Shown piece by piece: positions 43,534 through 52,642 of a stretch of 64,000 nucleotides of DNA. Source of the stretch: Streptomyces kurssanovii (lineage in GTDB: Bacteria; Actinomycetota; Actinomycetes; Streptomycetales; Streptomycetaceae); contig NZ_BMTN01000010.1 of the NCBI RefSeq assembly GCF_014649695.1, positions 1-64,000 of the forward strand. The letters run 5' to 3'. Each line of letters opens with the position of its first letter. Position 1 is the stretch's first letter. Under the pieces are notes generated by a model. That model saw only the letters and a list, made by a program, of their open reading frames with translations, was not told the origin of the DNA and did no database searches. Position numbers and translations under genes: made by a program.

Positions 43534-44315
43534 CCGCCGCTCCGCAGCTCGTCGTCCATCGCGACAAGGAGCTGATGGCACAGGCGGCCGCGGCCCGGCT
43601 GATCACGAAGATCGTGGACGCACAGGCCGCGCGTGGCTCGGCCTCCGTGGTCCTCACCGGCGGCCGCAACGGCAACGGACTGCTGGTCGCGCTCAGTTCG
43701 TCGCCGGCCAGGGACGCGATCGACTGGTCACGGCTCGATCTGTGGTGGGGCGACGAGCGGTTCCTGCCCGCGAGCGACCCGGAACGCAATGTCACGCAGG
43801 CGCGTGAGGCGCTGCTCGACGCCGTACCGCTGGACCCGTCGCGGGTGCACGCCATGCCCGCGTCGGACGGTCCGTACGGCTCCGACGTGGAGGCGGCGGC
43901 CGCCGCCTACGCGGCGGAACTGGCCGCGGCGGCGCGCCCCGAGGACCACGGTCCGGTACCGACGTTCGACGTGCTGATGCTGGGCGTCGGGCCCGACACG
44001 CATGTGGCGTCCCTGTTCCCCGAGCTCCCGGCGGTCCGCGAGACGGAACGCACGGTCGTCGGGGTCCACGGCGCGCCCAAGCCGCCGCCGACACGCATCT
44101 CGCTCACGCTGCCGGCGATCCGCGCGGCACGTGAGGTGTGGCTGCTCGCGGCGGGCGAGGACAAGGCGAAGGCGGCGGAGATCGCGCTGTCGGGAGCCGG
44201 CGAGATCCAGGCGCCGGCGGCGGGAGCGTACGGGCGGGCGCGGACGCTGTGGCTGCTGGACGCGGCGGCGGCGTCCGAACTGCCGCGTGAGCTGTACCGC
44301 CCGGCTTCCGCGTAA
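43530..44315 (+). CDS. pgl: 6-phosphogluconolactonase
   Basis: A 261-residue NagB-like hydrolase that opens 6-phosphoglucono-lactone. Motifs: VVLTGGRNGNGLLVAL, DLWWGDERFLPASDPERNV and FDVLMLGVGPDTHVASLFPE, where the last would contain a catalytic His in GxGPDGHxASLFP; here the residue after PD is Thr (GPDTHVASLF), with His next. RISLTLPAIRAAREVWLL completes the family pattern. The GTG start overlaps opcA by 4 bp. It ends the operon just before a large inverted-repeat element. Confidence 0.93.
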   Translation: MTAAPQLVVHRDKELMAQAAAARLITKIVDAQAARGSASVVLTGGRNGNGLLVALSSSPARDAIDWSRLDLWWGDERFLPASDPERNVTQAREALLDAVPLDPSRVHAMPASDGPYGSDVEAAAAAYAAELAAAARPEDHGPVPTFDVLMLGVGPDTHVASLFPELPAVRETERTVVGVHGAPKPPPTRISLTLPAIRAAREVWLLAAGEDKAKAAEIALSGAGEIQAPAAGAYGRARTLWLLDAAAASELPRELYRPASA

Positions 44316-44620
44316 CGCCTGCGGCGGGCTTGTTCCCCTACCCGCCCCTTCCCCTAACCGGGGGCTTCTCCCCCTACGCCTGGCGGCGTGGGGGGGACCC
44401 CCACCGGACCCCCGCGCCTCAAACTCCCCCTACGGCCCGGCGGCCGTGGGAGGTGCCCTCAGCGAGGCTGATTTCGCGGAGCGAAATCCAGCCCGCCCGG
44501 CGCTTGAGGGCACCGCGCGAAGCGCGGTACGGGTCCGGGCGGAGCCCGCCACGCGGCGGAGCCGCACATCGGTACAGCCGGAAGGGGCGGGTAGGGGAAA
44601 CGCCCCGCGCAGCGGAGCTG
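44316..44620. repeat. Nested inverted-repeat element
   Basis: This noncoding gap holds an element bounded by a perfect 20-bp inverted repeat (44333-44352 and 44580-44599). Inside are further perfect repeats: GGTGCCCTCA (44452-44461) with TGAGGGCACC (44505-44514), and GATTTCGC-GGA-GCGAAATC (44470-44488). It has no coding capacity. Words such as GATTTCGC-GGA-GCGAAATC recur, from memory, in intergenic repeats of many Streptomyces genomes, so it is probably a REP/MITE-like element that also acts as a strong terminator for the pgl operon and the convergent gene at 44621. Confidence 0.75.
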
Positions 44621-46126
44621 TCAGCCGCGGTCGAGGAACGGCTCCAGCAGCCCCGGCACCGCCTCGGACGCGAACGCCAGGCCCTCCCCCTCCGCGGCGT
44701 CGTGGACGCCGTACGCGCCCGCGCCCGCCGCCGTCGTGGCCGTCAGGGTGATCAGGCCCGCGCGGCGCTGGAAGACGGAGCGGCGGACCGTCCAGCCGAT
44801 CACGCCCGTCCGCTGCAGTGCGACCGTGCTGCGGCGGACGGTGCCGGAGCGGGTGACGAGGTAGTCGCCGGCGATCCCGTGGCCGAGGGCCCGGTACGCG
44901 TCGAGCGCGAGCAGTACCGCGACGGGAACGCCGACCGCCACCCAGGCGGTCGCGATCCACAGGAGCACGGGCGTGAGCAGTGTGCCGAGGAGGGCCAGGA
45001 CCGTCGCGGGCAGCAGCGCCGCGCTCAGTGCCCAGCGCAGCCGTCTGCCGCGCGCGGTACGGGGGTGGGGTGTCAGGAGGGCTTCCCGTGTCGGGGAGGC
45101 GGATTCGCGGAGCACCTGTGCGGCGACCTCGTCGGCCAGCACCCGTGGCACCACGGGCAGCAGCACGTTGATGTCGGCGTGGTTGTCCTGCTGGTCCTTG
45201 ACGAGCCCGGTGGCGACGGCGTCCAGCCTCGCGGCGCCGAAGAGTCTGACGCCCAGCGGCTCGACCAGGTCGACGCCGCGCAGCCGGCGCTCCTCGATGG
45301 ATATCGAGCGTGCCGTGAACAGGCCCCGCCGCACCCGCAGTGTGCCGCCGGGCTCCCGGTCGAGCCGGTAGTTCCACCACATCTCGATCCAGAGCCCGAC
45401 CGCGCCGATGACGCCGGCGACGAGCGCGGCAGCGGCCAGGGTGACGATGACCCAGACGAGCGGGGTGTCCCTGAAGCGGTCCCCCACCCATTCGATGACC
45501 TCGGCCCGTGCCCCGAACCACTCGCTGACCTGCATCACGGCGCCCGCGGCCGCGCCGCCGAGCAAGGGGGCGACGAAGGAGACCGGCGCGTAGCGGATCC
45601 AGGCGGGATCGAGGGCGGCGAGCGCGCCGTCGGGGTGGGCGGCCGCCTCACGCGGGGCGCTCCTGGCCAGCAGCTCGAGCCGCAGCCGTTCGCCCTCCGC
45701 CCGGCTGACGGCGTCGAGTTCGAGGGTGGACCCACCGCCGACGATGTGCTCGCCCGTGCCGATGCGGACCTTGACGAGTCCGAGGACGCGCAGCAGCACA
45801 TTGGCGGTGAGGTCGACGCTCCGGATGCGATCACGGGCCAGCGAGCGGCGCTTGACCAGGACCAGTCCGGTGTGGAGTTCGGCCCGCTCCGGTCCGATGC
45901 GGTAGCGGGTGCGCTGCCAGCGCACCAGGTCGGCCCCGGTGCCGGCGCCGACCAGCAGGGCGGCACCGGCCAGTACCCAGCCGAGGGCCTTCCACAGCGG
46001 CATGCCACCCGCGAGGCCGAGGAGCGCGGGAAGCCCGGCACCGGCCGCGAAACCGGCCAGGACCATGGCGGTCACCAGGACCGTGCGCCCGTCGAGCCGC
46101 CGCCACTCCTCTTCCGGTGCGCTCAC
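44621..46126 (-). CDS. PH-domain membrane protein (YdbT-like)
   Basis: A 501-residue membrane protein of the bacterial PH (bPH2/DUF304) family. Two helices at residues about 15-60 precede a first PH module (RYRIGPERAELHTGLVLVKR, LARDRIRSVDLTANVLLRVL). Another helix pair, a second module (LRVRRGLFTARSISIEERRL), more helices and a third module (YLVTRSGTVRRSTVALQRTG) follow. It probably binds lipid or protein at the membrane. The GTG at 46126 overlaps the preceding gene by 4 bp; that partner encodes the small single-PH member, the usual YdbS/YdbT arrangement. Confidence 0.85.
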   Translation of the reverse strand: MSAPEEEWRRLDGRTVLVTAMVLAGFAAGAGLPALLGLAGGMPLWKALGWVLAGAALLVGAGTGADLVRWQRTRYRIGPERAELHTGLVLVKRRSLARDRIRSVDLTANVLLRVLGLVKVRIGTGEHIVGGGSTLELDAVSRAEGERLRLELLARSAPREAAAHPDGALAALDPAWIRYAPVSFVAPLLGGAAAGAVMQVSEWFGARAEVIEWVGDRFRDTPLVWVIVTLAAAALVAGVIGAVGLWIEMWWNYRLDREPGGTLRVRRGLFTARSISIEERRLRGVDLVEPLGVRLFGAARLDAVATGLVKDQQDNHADINVLLPVVPRVLADEVAAQVLRESASPTREALLTPHPRTARGRRLRWALSAALLPATVLALLGTLLTPVLLWIATAWVAVGVPVAVLLALDAYRALGHGIAGDYLVTRSGTVRRSTVALQRTGVIGWTVRRSVFQRRAGLITLTATTAAGAGAYGVHDAAEGEGLAFASEAVPGLLEPFLDRG

Positions 46127-46623
46127 GTCGCGTCCCCGGGCGTGGCCCGGGTGATCCGGGTCAGGCTCTCCGCGAGTGCGGCGGCGACCTCGTGGTCGAG
46201 TCCCTCGATCCTGACGGCGCCCTTGGCGGAGGCGGTGGTCACCGTGACGGTGGCGAGCCTGAACGCCTGCTCGAGCGGCCCTCTGACCGTGTCCACGGTC
46301 TGGATGCGGGACATGGGCGCGATCCGCCACTCCTGCCACAGCGCCCCGGTGCGCACGTACACCGCCTCGTCGGTGACCTCCCAGCGGTGCACGCGGTACC
46401 ACCAGGCGGGGAAGAACGCGGTGCAGGCGAGACCGGCGACGGCGATCACACCTGCCGGGACCAGCAGCCAGGTGCGGGCAGGTTCGATGAAGGCGCCCAG
46501 CACGGACAGCACGAGGGCCGGTACGGCGGCGGTCAGCAGGACCTGTGTGCGCCACCAGTTGACGGCCCGTTCGTTCAGCCGGTTGTTCGGCGGCCGCAGC
46601 CGCACCGTGTTCTCCCCCGCCAT
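46123..46623 (-). CDS. PH-domain membrane protein (YdbS-like)
   Basis: A 166-residue protein with two membrane helices (about residues 30-50 and 52-72) followed by one bPH2/DUF304 domain: RWEVTDEAVYVRTGALWQEW and APMSRIQTVDTVRGPLEQAF, with LATVTVTTASAKG. It is the partner of the larger protein encoded immediately downstream, with a 4-bp overlap. In Bacillus such pairs influence resistance to antimicrobial peptides; here the role is unknown. It begins 5 bp before the pgi stop. Confidence 0.85.
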   Translation of the reverse strand: MAGENTVRLRPPNNRLNERAVNWWRTQVLLTAAVPALVLSVLGAFIEPARTWLLVPAGVIAVAGLACTAFFPAWWYRVHRWEVTDEAVYVRTGALWQEWRIAPMSRIQTVDTVRGPLEQAFRLATVTVTTASAKGAVRIEGLDHEVAAALAESLTRITRATPGDAT

Positions 46624-46627
46624 CAGG

Positions 46628-48286
46628 TCACCGGCCGCGCAGTGTCCGGTACTTGCCGGCCAGCGTCGCGGTGGAGCTGTCGAGCTGCTCGGCGCCCTTG
46701 CCCTCGGTCAGCACCGGCTCGATCTTCTTCGCGAGGACCTTGCCGAGCTCGACTCCCCACTGGTCGAAGGAGTCGATGTTCCAGATCGCCCCCTGCACGA
46801 AGACCTTGTGCTCGTACAGGGCGATCAACTGGCCCAGCACGGAGGGCGTCAGGTCCTCCGCGAGGATCGTCGTCGTCGGGTGGTTCCCCTTGAACGTCTT
46901 GTGCGGCACCAGTTCGTCCGCGACGCCTTCCGCCCTGACCTCCTCGGGCGTCTTGCCGAAGGCGAGGGCCTGCGTCTGGGCGAAGAAGTTGGCCATCAGC
47001 AGGTCGTGCTGCGTGACGAGTCCGGCGAGCAGGCCGGGGACGGGCTTGGCGAAGCCGATGAAGTCCGCGGGGATGACCTTCGTGCCCTGGTGGATCAGCT
47101 GGTAGTACGCGTGCTGGCCGTTGGTGCCGGGGGTGCCCCACACGACGGGGCCGGTCTGCCAGTCGACCGGATTGCCGTCACGGTCGACCGACTTGCCGTT
47201 CGACTCCATGTCGAGCTGCTGGAGGTACGCGGTGAACTTGGAGAGGTAGTGCGAGTAGGGCAGCACCGCGTGCGACTGGGCGTCGAAGAACGCCCCGTAC
47301 CAGACGCCCAGAAGGCCCAGCAGGAGCGGGGCGTTGGCCTCGGGGGGCGCGGTGCGGAAGTGTTCGTCGACGAGGTGGAAGCCGTCGAGCATCTCCCGGA
47401 ACCGGTCGGGGCCGATCGCGATCATCAGGGACAGGCCGATCGCGGAGTCGTACGAGTACCGGCCGCCGACCCAGTCCCAGAACTCGAACATGTTGGCCGT
47501 GTCGATGCCGAAGTCGGAGACCTTCTCGGCGTTGGTGGACAGGGCCACGAAGTGCTTGGCGACCGCGTCGGGGCCGACCCGGAGGTTGGTGAGCAGCCAC
47601 TCGCGGGCGGAGGTGGCGTTGGTGATCGTCTCGATGGTGGTGAAGGTCTTCGAGGCGACGATGAAGAGGGTCTCCGCCGGGTCCAGGTCCCTTACGGCCT
47701 CGTGGAGATCGGCCCCGTCGACGTTCGAGACGAAACGGAACGTCAGGTCCCGCTCGGTGTAGGAGCGGAGCACCTCGTACGCCATCGCGGGCCCGAGGTC
47801 GGAGCCGCCGATACCGATGTTGACGATGTTCCTGATGCGCTTGCCGGTGTGGCCGGTCCACTCGCCGGAGCGGATCCGCTCCGAGAAGGCGGCCATCTTG
47901 TCCAGCACCGCGTGGACGTCCGGCACCACGTTCTCGCCGTCGACCTCGACGACGGCGTCCCGCGGGGCACGCAGGGCCGTGTGCAGGACCGCGCGGTCCT
48001 CGGTGGTGTTGATCTTCTCGCCGCGGAACATGGCGTCCCGCAGTCCGGCGACGTCGGTGGCGGCGGCCAGTGCGCGCAGCAGTGCCAGCGTCTCGTCGGT
48101 GACCAGGTGCTTGGAGTAGTCCAGGTACAGATCGCCCACCTGGAGGGTGTACCTGCTGCCGCGCTCCGCGTCCGCCGCGAACAGCTCCCGCAGATGCGTC
48201 GCGCCCAACTGCTCGCGGTGCTTGCCGAGAGCGGTCCACTCGGGCATCCGGTTGAGCCTGGTCTTGCCTGCGTTCATCTCGGACAT
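46628..48286 (-). CDS. pgi: Glucose-6-phosphate isomerase
   Basis: A 552-residue cytosolic enzyme interconverting glucose-6-phosphate and fructose-6-phosphate. It has the signatures [33 protein letters not shown] and [18 protein letters not shown], and the C-terminal [14 protein letters not shown]. The ATG at 48286 (MSEMNAG) follows GAAGAAG; a second ATG three codons on is possible. It shares a likely transcript with the PH-domain pair, whose gene starts 5 bp after its stop. Confidence 0.96.
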   Translation of the reverse strand: MSEMNAGKTRLNRMPEWTALGKHREQLGATHLRELFAADAERGSRYTLQVGDLYLDYSKHLVTDETLALLRALAAATDVAGLRDAMFRGEKINTTEDRAVLHTALRAPRDAVVEVDGENVVPDVHAVLDKMAAFSERIRSGEWTGHTGKRIRNIVNIGIGGSDLGPAMAYEVLRSYTERDLTFRFVSNVDGADLHEAVRDLDPAETLFIVASKTFTTIETITNATSAREWLLTNLRVGPDAVAKHFVALSTNAEKVSDFGIDTANMFEFWDWVGGRYSYDSAIGLSLMIAIGPDRFREMLDGFHLVDEHFRTAPPEANAPLLLGLLGVWYGAFFDAQSHAVLPYSHYLSKFTAYLQQLDMESNGKSVDRDGNPVDWQTGPVVWGTPGTNGQHAYYQLIHQGTKVIPADFIGFAKPVPGLLAGLVTQHDLLMANFFAQTQALAFGKTPEEVRAEGVADELVPHKTFKGNHPTTTILAEDLTPSVLGQLIALYEHKVFVQGAIWNIDSFDQWGVELGKVLAKKIEPVLTEGKGAEQLDSSTATLAGKYRTLRGR

Positions 48287-48402
48287 CAGCCCACTTCTTC
48301 TCGTACCTGCCTGCATGCCCCGCTGCGGTTCCAACCTAATTGATCAGGCCGGTCGGTGAGGCGTCGGCGGGGCGGCGCACGAGAAGCGGCCCGGTGAAGA
48401 GA

Positions 48403-48439
48403 AGTCCGGCCGTCACCCTTTTCGGGTGGCGGCCGGACT
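48403..48439 (-). terminator. Strong hairpin terminator after rbpA
   Basis: A 16-bp stem (48403-48418 with 48424-48439, one G-T pair) encloses a 5-nt loop (TTTTC). It lies 6 bp beyond the rbpA stop, on the leftward transcript. Confidence 0.85.
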
Positions 48440-48445
48440 CAAGAA

Positions 48446-48781
48446 CTAGATCTCGCCCCGCAGTTTGGCGAGCGCTTCCGCGAGAATCGCCTCGCCGTCC
48501 GCGTCGCTGCGCCGCTCGCGTACGTACGCGAGGTGCGTCTTGTACGGCTCGGTGCGCGGCGGGTCCGGCGGATTGTCCCGGTCCTGGCCGGCCGGGAACC
48601 CGCACCGCGGGCAGTCCCACGTGTCGGGGACCTGTGCGTCACTGGCGAAGCTCGGCTGCGTCTCGTGCCCGTTCGAGCACCAGAAGGAGATGCGGAGGCG
48701 CGGCGCGGACTCGCCTCGCTCTGCCTCGCCCATCGGCCCCGCTCCGACCCGGCTTCCCCGGATCGCGTTGCCACTTGCCAC
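48446..48781 (-). CDS. rbpA: RNA polymerase-binding protein RbpA
   Basis: A 111-residue actinobacterial RNA polymerase-binding transcription activator that stabilises the principal sigma factor. The N-terminal tail MASGNAIRGSRVGAGPMG is followed by a zinc-binding beta domain (FWCSNGHETQ, DCPRCG; Cys35, His39, Cys57, Cys60), the basic linker and the sigma-interaction helix HLAYVRERRSDADGEAILAE. GTG start with GGGAG upstream. A TGGACG-N16-TAGACT promoter lies about 65 bp upstream. Streptomycetes may carry a second RbpA-like gene, so this may be one of two. Confidence 0.94.
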   Translation of the reverse strand: MASGNAIRGSRVGAGPMGEAERGESAPRLRISFWCSNGHETQPSFASDAQVPDTWDCPRCGFPAGQDRDNPPDPPRTEPYKTHLAYVRERRSDADGEAILAEALAKLRGEI

Positions 48782-48845
48782 GGTCGTAACTCCCTGCGTG
48801 ATGGTGCTGCACAGCGTCTCACAGCGGCTGCGCCGCGAGTGCCCC

Positions 48846-48873
48846 AGTCTACGTAAGGCCCAACGCTCGTCCA
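48846..48873 (-). promoter_or_regulatory. Candidate promoter of rbpA
   Basis: On the minus strand TGGACG (48873-48868) and TAGACT (48851-48846) are 16 bp apart. This resembles a vegetative promoter, about 65 bp upstream of the rbpA start codon. I did not see the GGAAT motif of a SigR-type promoter. Confidence 0.45.
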
Positions 48874-48916
48874 GTGATTGGAGTTACACCCCAGCTCGGG
48901 ACGCGGAATCGGTGGG

Positions 48917-49153
48917 TCAGCTGTCCAGCTTCATCAGCAGACCAAGTACGACAATGCACGCGAACCACAGCAGACCGACCACGACGGTGATGCGGTCGAG
49001 GTTCCGCTCGGCCACGGAGGAGCCGCCGACAGAGGACTGCATTCCGCCACCGAACATGTCGGAAAGACCGCCGCCCTTCCCCTTGTGCATCAGCACGAGC
49101 AACATCAGCAGCCCGCTGAAAATGATCAGGGCGATCGAGAATCCCATAACCAC
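48917..49153 (-). CDS. secG: Preprotein translocase subunit SecG
   Basis: A 78-residue membrane protein with two transmembrane helices (about residues 3-22 and 55-75) joined by a glycine-rich cytoplasmic loop (MHKGKGGGLSDMFGGG). This is the SecG signature; it aids SecYE-dependent protein export. The start is the GTG at 49153, with an ATG two codons later as alternative. It lies downstream of tpiA but behind a terminator hairpin, so it probably has its own promoter. Confidence 0.93.
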   Translation of the reverse strand: MVMGFSIALIIFSGLLMLLVLMHKGKGGGLSDMFGGGMQSSVGGSSVAERNLDRITVVVGLLWFACIVVLGLLMKLDS

Positions 49154-49200
49154 GGCTGGACCCTACTTCCTGGCAATTCTCTTGGACTCAATACGGACGA

Positions 49201-49238
49201 CGGGGGCCCGGGCTCGTTGTGTGAGCCGCAGGCCCCCG
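49201..49238 (-). terminator. Terminator between tpiA and secG
   Basis: CGGGGGCC (49201-49208) pairs with GGCCCCCG (49231-49238), with an inner GGCTC/GAGCC pair (49211-49215, 49223-49227). It would end most of the gap-pgk-tpiA transcript. Confidence 0.75.
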
Positions 49239-49270
49239 CAAGGGTACGCCGGATCGGCGCTACCGCATAC

Positions 49271-50059
49271 TCACTGGTCGCGGAACCGGACGATCTTGAC
49301 GAACTCGTCCGCGTCCAGGGCGGCCCCGCCGACCAGGGCGCCGTCCACGTCGGGCTGAGCCATGATCGCGGCGACGTTGCCCGCCTTCACCGAGCCGCCG
49401 TACTGGATCCGGACCTTGTCGGCCAGCTCCTGGGAGTACAGCTCGGCGAGACGGCCGCGGATCGCACCGCAGACCTCCTGCGCGTCCTCGGGGGTGGCGA
49501 CCTCGCCGGTGCCGATGGCCCACACCGGCTCGTACGCGATCACGATGGTCTCGGCCTGCTCGGCCGGGATGTCCTTCAGGCCGCCGTCGAGCTGGGCGAG
49601 CGTGTACTCGACCTGGTTGCCGGCCTTGCGGATGTCCAGGCCCTCGCCGACGCACAGGATCGGGGTCAGGCCGTGCTTGAAGGCCGCCTTCACCTTGGCG
49701 TTGCAGATCTCGTCGGTCTCCGCGTGGTACTGGCGGCGCTCGGAGTGGCCCACGGCGACGAAGGTGCACTTCAGCTTGGCCAGCATCAGGCCGGAGATCT
49801 CGCCGGTGTAGGCGCCGGAGTCGTGCGCCGAGATGTCCTGGGCACCGTACTTGATCTTCAGCTTGTCGCCGTCGACCAGGGTCTGGACGGACCGCAGGTC
49901 GGTGAAGGGCGGAAGGACGGCGACCTCTACGGCGTCGTAGTCCTTGTCGGCCAGTGCGAAGGCGAGCTTCTGGACGTGTGCGATGGCCTCGAGGTGGTTG
50001 AGGTTCATCTTCCAGTTGCCCGCCATCAGCGGGATGCGGCCCTGGTCAGTAGCAGTCAT
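49271..50059 (-). CDS. tpiA: Triosephosphate isomerase
   Basis: A 262-residue TIM-barrel enzyme interconverting dihydroxyacetone phosphate and glyceraldehyde-3-phosphate. The catalytic lysine is in [11 protein letters not shown], the electrophilic His in [13 protein letters not shown] and the catalytic Glu in [19 protein letters not shown], with [11 protein letters not shown] in the phosphate site. It follows pgk by 6 bp. Confidence 0.97.
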   Translation of the reverse strand: MTATDQGRIPLMAGNWKMNLNHLEAIAHVQKLAFALADKDYDAVEVAVLPPFTDLRSVQTLVDGDKLKIKYGAQDISAHDSGAYTGEISGLMLAKLKCTFVAVGHSERRQYHAETDEICNAKVKAAFKHGLTPILCVGEGLDIRKAGNQVEYTLAQLDGGLKDIPAEQAETIVIAYEPVWAIGTGEVATPEDAQEVCGAIRGRLAELYSQELADKVRIQYGGSVKAGNVAAIMAQPDVDGALVGGAALDADEFVKIVRFRDQ

Positions 50060-50065
50060 GCGGGG

Positions 50066-51277
50066 TCAGTCCTCCAGTGCGGCAAGGCCGGGGAGCGTCT
50101 TGCCCTCGAGATATTCGAGGCTTGCTCCACCGCCGGTCGAGATGTGGCCGAACGCCTTCTCGTCGAAGCCCAGGATCCGCACGGCGGCGGCGGAGTCGCC
50201 GCCGCCGACCACGGAGAAGGCCGGGGAGTCGACGAGCGCCTGGGCAACGGCCTTGGTGCCCTCGGCGTAGTCGGGGTGCTCGAAGACGCCCATGGGGCCG
50301 TTCCAGAAGACGGTGGCCGCGTCGGCGAGCTTCGAGGCGTACAGCAGGCGGGTCTCCGGACCGATGTCCAGACCCTCCTGATCGGCGGGAATGGCGTCCG
50401 CGGCGACGACGGCCGGGTTGGCCGGCGCCTTGGTCTTCAGGTCCGGGAACTCGGACGAGACCAGCACGTCGACGGGGAGCACGAACTCCACGCCCTTGGC
50501 CTTGGCACGCTCCAGGTACTCGCGCACGGCCGGCACCTGGTCCTCCTGGAGCAGCGAGATGCCGACCTCGTGGCCCTGGGCCTTGAGGAAGGTGTACGCC
50601 ATGCCGCCGCCGATGAGGATGCGGTCGGCCTTCTCCAGCAGGTGGTCGATGACTCCGAGCTTGTCGGAGACCTTGGCGCCGCCGAGCACGACGACGTAGG
50701 GCCTGCTGACGTCCTCCGTGAGCTTCTTGAGGACGCCGACCTCGGTGTCGATCAGGAAGCCGGCGGCGTGCGGCAGCCGGGCCGGGAGATCGAACACGGA
50801 GGCGTGCTTGCGGTGCACGGCGCCGAAGCCGTCGCCGACGTACACATCGGCGAGGGCGGCGAGCCGGTCCGCGAAGGCGCCGCGCTCGGCGTCGTCCTTG
50901 GAGGTCTCGCCGGCGTTGAAGCGGAGGTTCTCCAGGACGGCGACCTGGCCGTCCTCGAGGCCGGCGACGGCGGCCGTGGCGGACTCACCGACGGTGTCGG
51001 TCGCGAACTCCACGTGCGTGCCGAGCAGCTCTCCGAGCCGGGCGGCGGCCGGGGCCAGCGAGAAGGCTGGGTCCGGGGCGCCCTTGGGGCGGCCCAGGTG
51101 CGAGGCGACGACGACCCGGGCCCCGGCCTCGGCGAGCTTGGCGATGGTCGGCTGCACGGCCCGGATGCGGCCGTCGTCGGTGATGGTCGTGCCGTCGAGC
51201 GGCACATTGAGGTCGGCGCGGACGAATACCCGCTTGCCCGCGACCCCGTCGGCCAGCAACTGGTCGATGGTCTTCAT
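50066..51277 (-). CDS. pgk: Phosphoglycerate kinase
   Basis: A 403-residue two-domain kinase that makes ATP from 1,3-bisphosphoglycerate. N-domain motif [17 protein letters not shown]; hinge and substrate-binding [14 protein letters not shown], then [16 protein letters not shown]-domain [15 protein letters not shown] and the nucleotide loop [13 protein letters not shown]. It is read from the strand opposite to tkt and shares a cluster with gap and tpiA, but a hairpin separates it from gap. Confidence 0.97.
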   Translation of the reverse strand: MKTIDQLLADGVAGKRVFVRADLNVPLDGTTITDDGRIRAVQPTIAKLAEAGARVVVASHLGRPKGAPDPAFSLAPAAARLGELLGTHVEFATDTVGESATAAVAGLEDGQVAVLENLRFNAGETSKDDAERGAFADRLAALADVYVGDGFGAVHRKHASVFDLPARLPHAAGFLIDTEVGVLKKLTEDVSRPYVVVLGGAKVSDKLGVIDHLLEKADRILIGGGMAYTFLKAQGHEVGISLLQEDQVPAVREYLERAKAKGVEFVLPVDVLVSSEFPDLKTKAPANPAVVAADAIPADQEGLDIGPETRLLYASKLADAATVFWNGPMGVFEHPDYAEGTKAVAQALVDSPAFSVVGGGDSAAAVRILGFDEKAFGHISTGGGASLEYLEGKTLPGLAALED

Positions 51278-51310
51278 GTTTTACGGCTCCTCGGAGGGCT
51301 GCACGCGCGA

Positions 51311-51350
51311 CAGGGCTCGAACGGCGCCACTTTGCGCTGCCCGAGCCCTG
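51311..51350 (-). terminator. Hairpin between gap and pgk
   Basis: CAGGGCTCG (51311-51319) and CGAGCCCTG (51342-51350) form a perfect 9-bp stem with a 22-nt loop in the 132-bp gap-pgk spacer. It probably attenuates or ends the gap transcript. Confidence 0.65.
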
Positions 51351-51409
51351 TGCTCACATCTTTGTGCTCTCGTTGCAGATCAGGTGCAGATCAGATCAGA
51401 CGCTGCTGA

Positions 51410-52495
<1,086 letters not shown>

Positions 52496-52539
52496 CTACC
52501 CCCCTGAAGGCCCCGTAGTGACATCGAGATGCACTGTGT

Positions 52540-52589
52540 GGGACACGGTGGCCCGTACCCGCCAGTAGGAATTTCGGCCACCGTGTCCC
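52540..52589 (-). terminator. Terminator after the M14 peptidase gene
   Basis: GGGACACGGTGGCC (52540-52553) and its exact complement (52576-52589) form a 14-bp stem with a 22-nt loop, about 54 bp beyond the peptidase stop and upstream of gap. Confidence 0.8.
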
Positions 52590-52642
52590 GCGCCGGATCG
52601 CGGGGCGTTCACAGCGTCGCCCCGCGCCCGGTCACGCTCTTC

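Noticed and set aside
44330-48343. A 1337-residue plus-strand frame opposite the PH-domain genes and pgi
   Set aside because: Low-complexity shadow of the minus-strand pgi and PH-domain genes; no family resemblance.
48878-51409. An 843-residue plus-strand frame opposite secG, tpiA and pgk
   Set aside because: Antisense shadow of three conserved genes with strong motifs.
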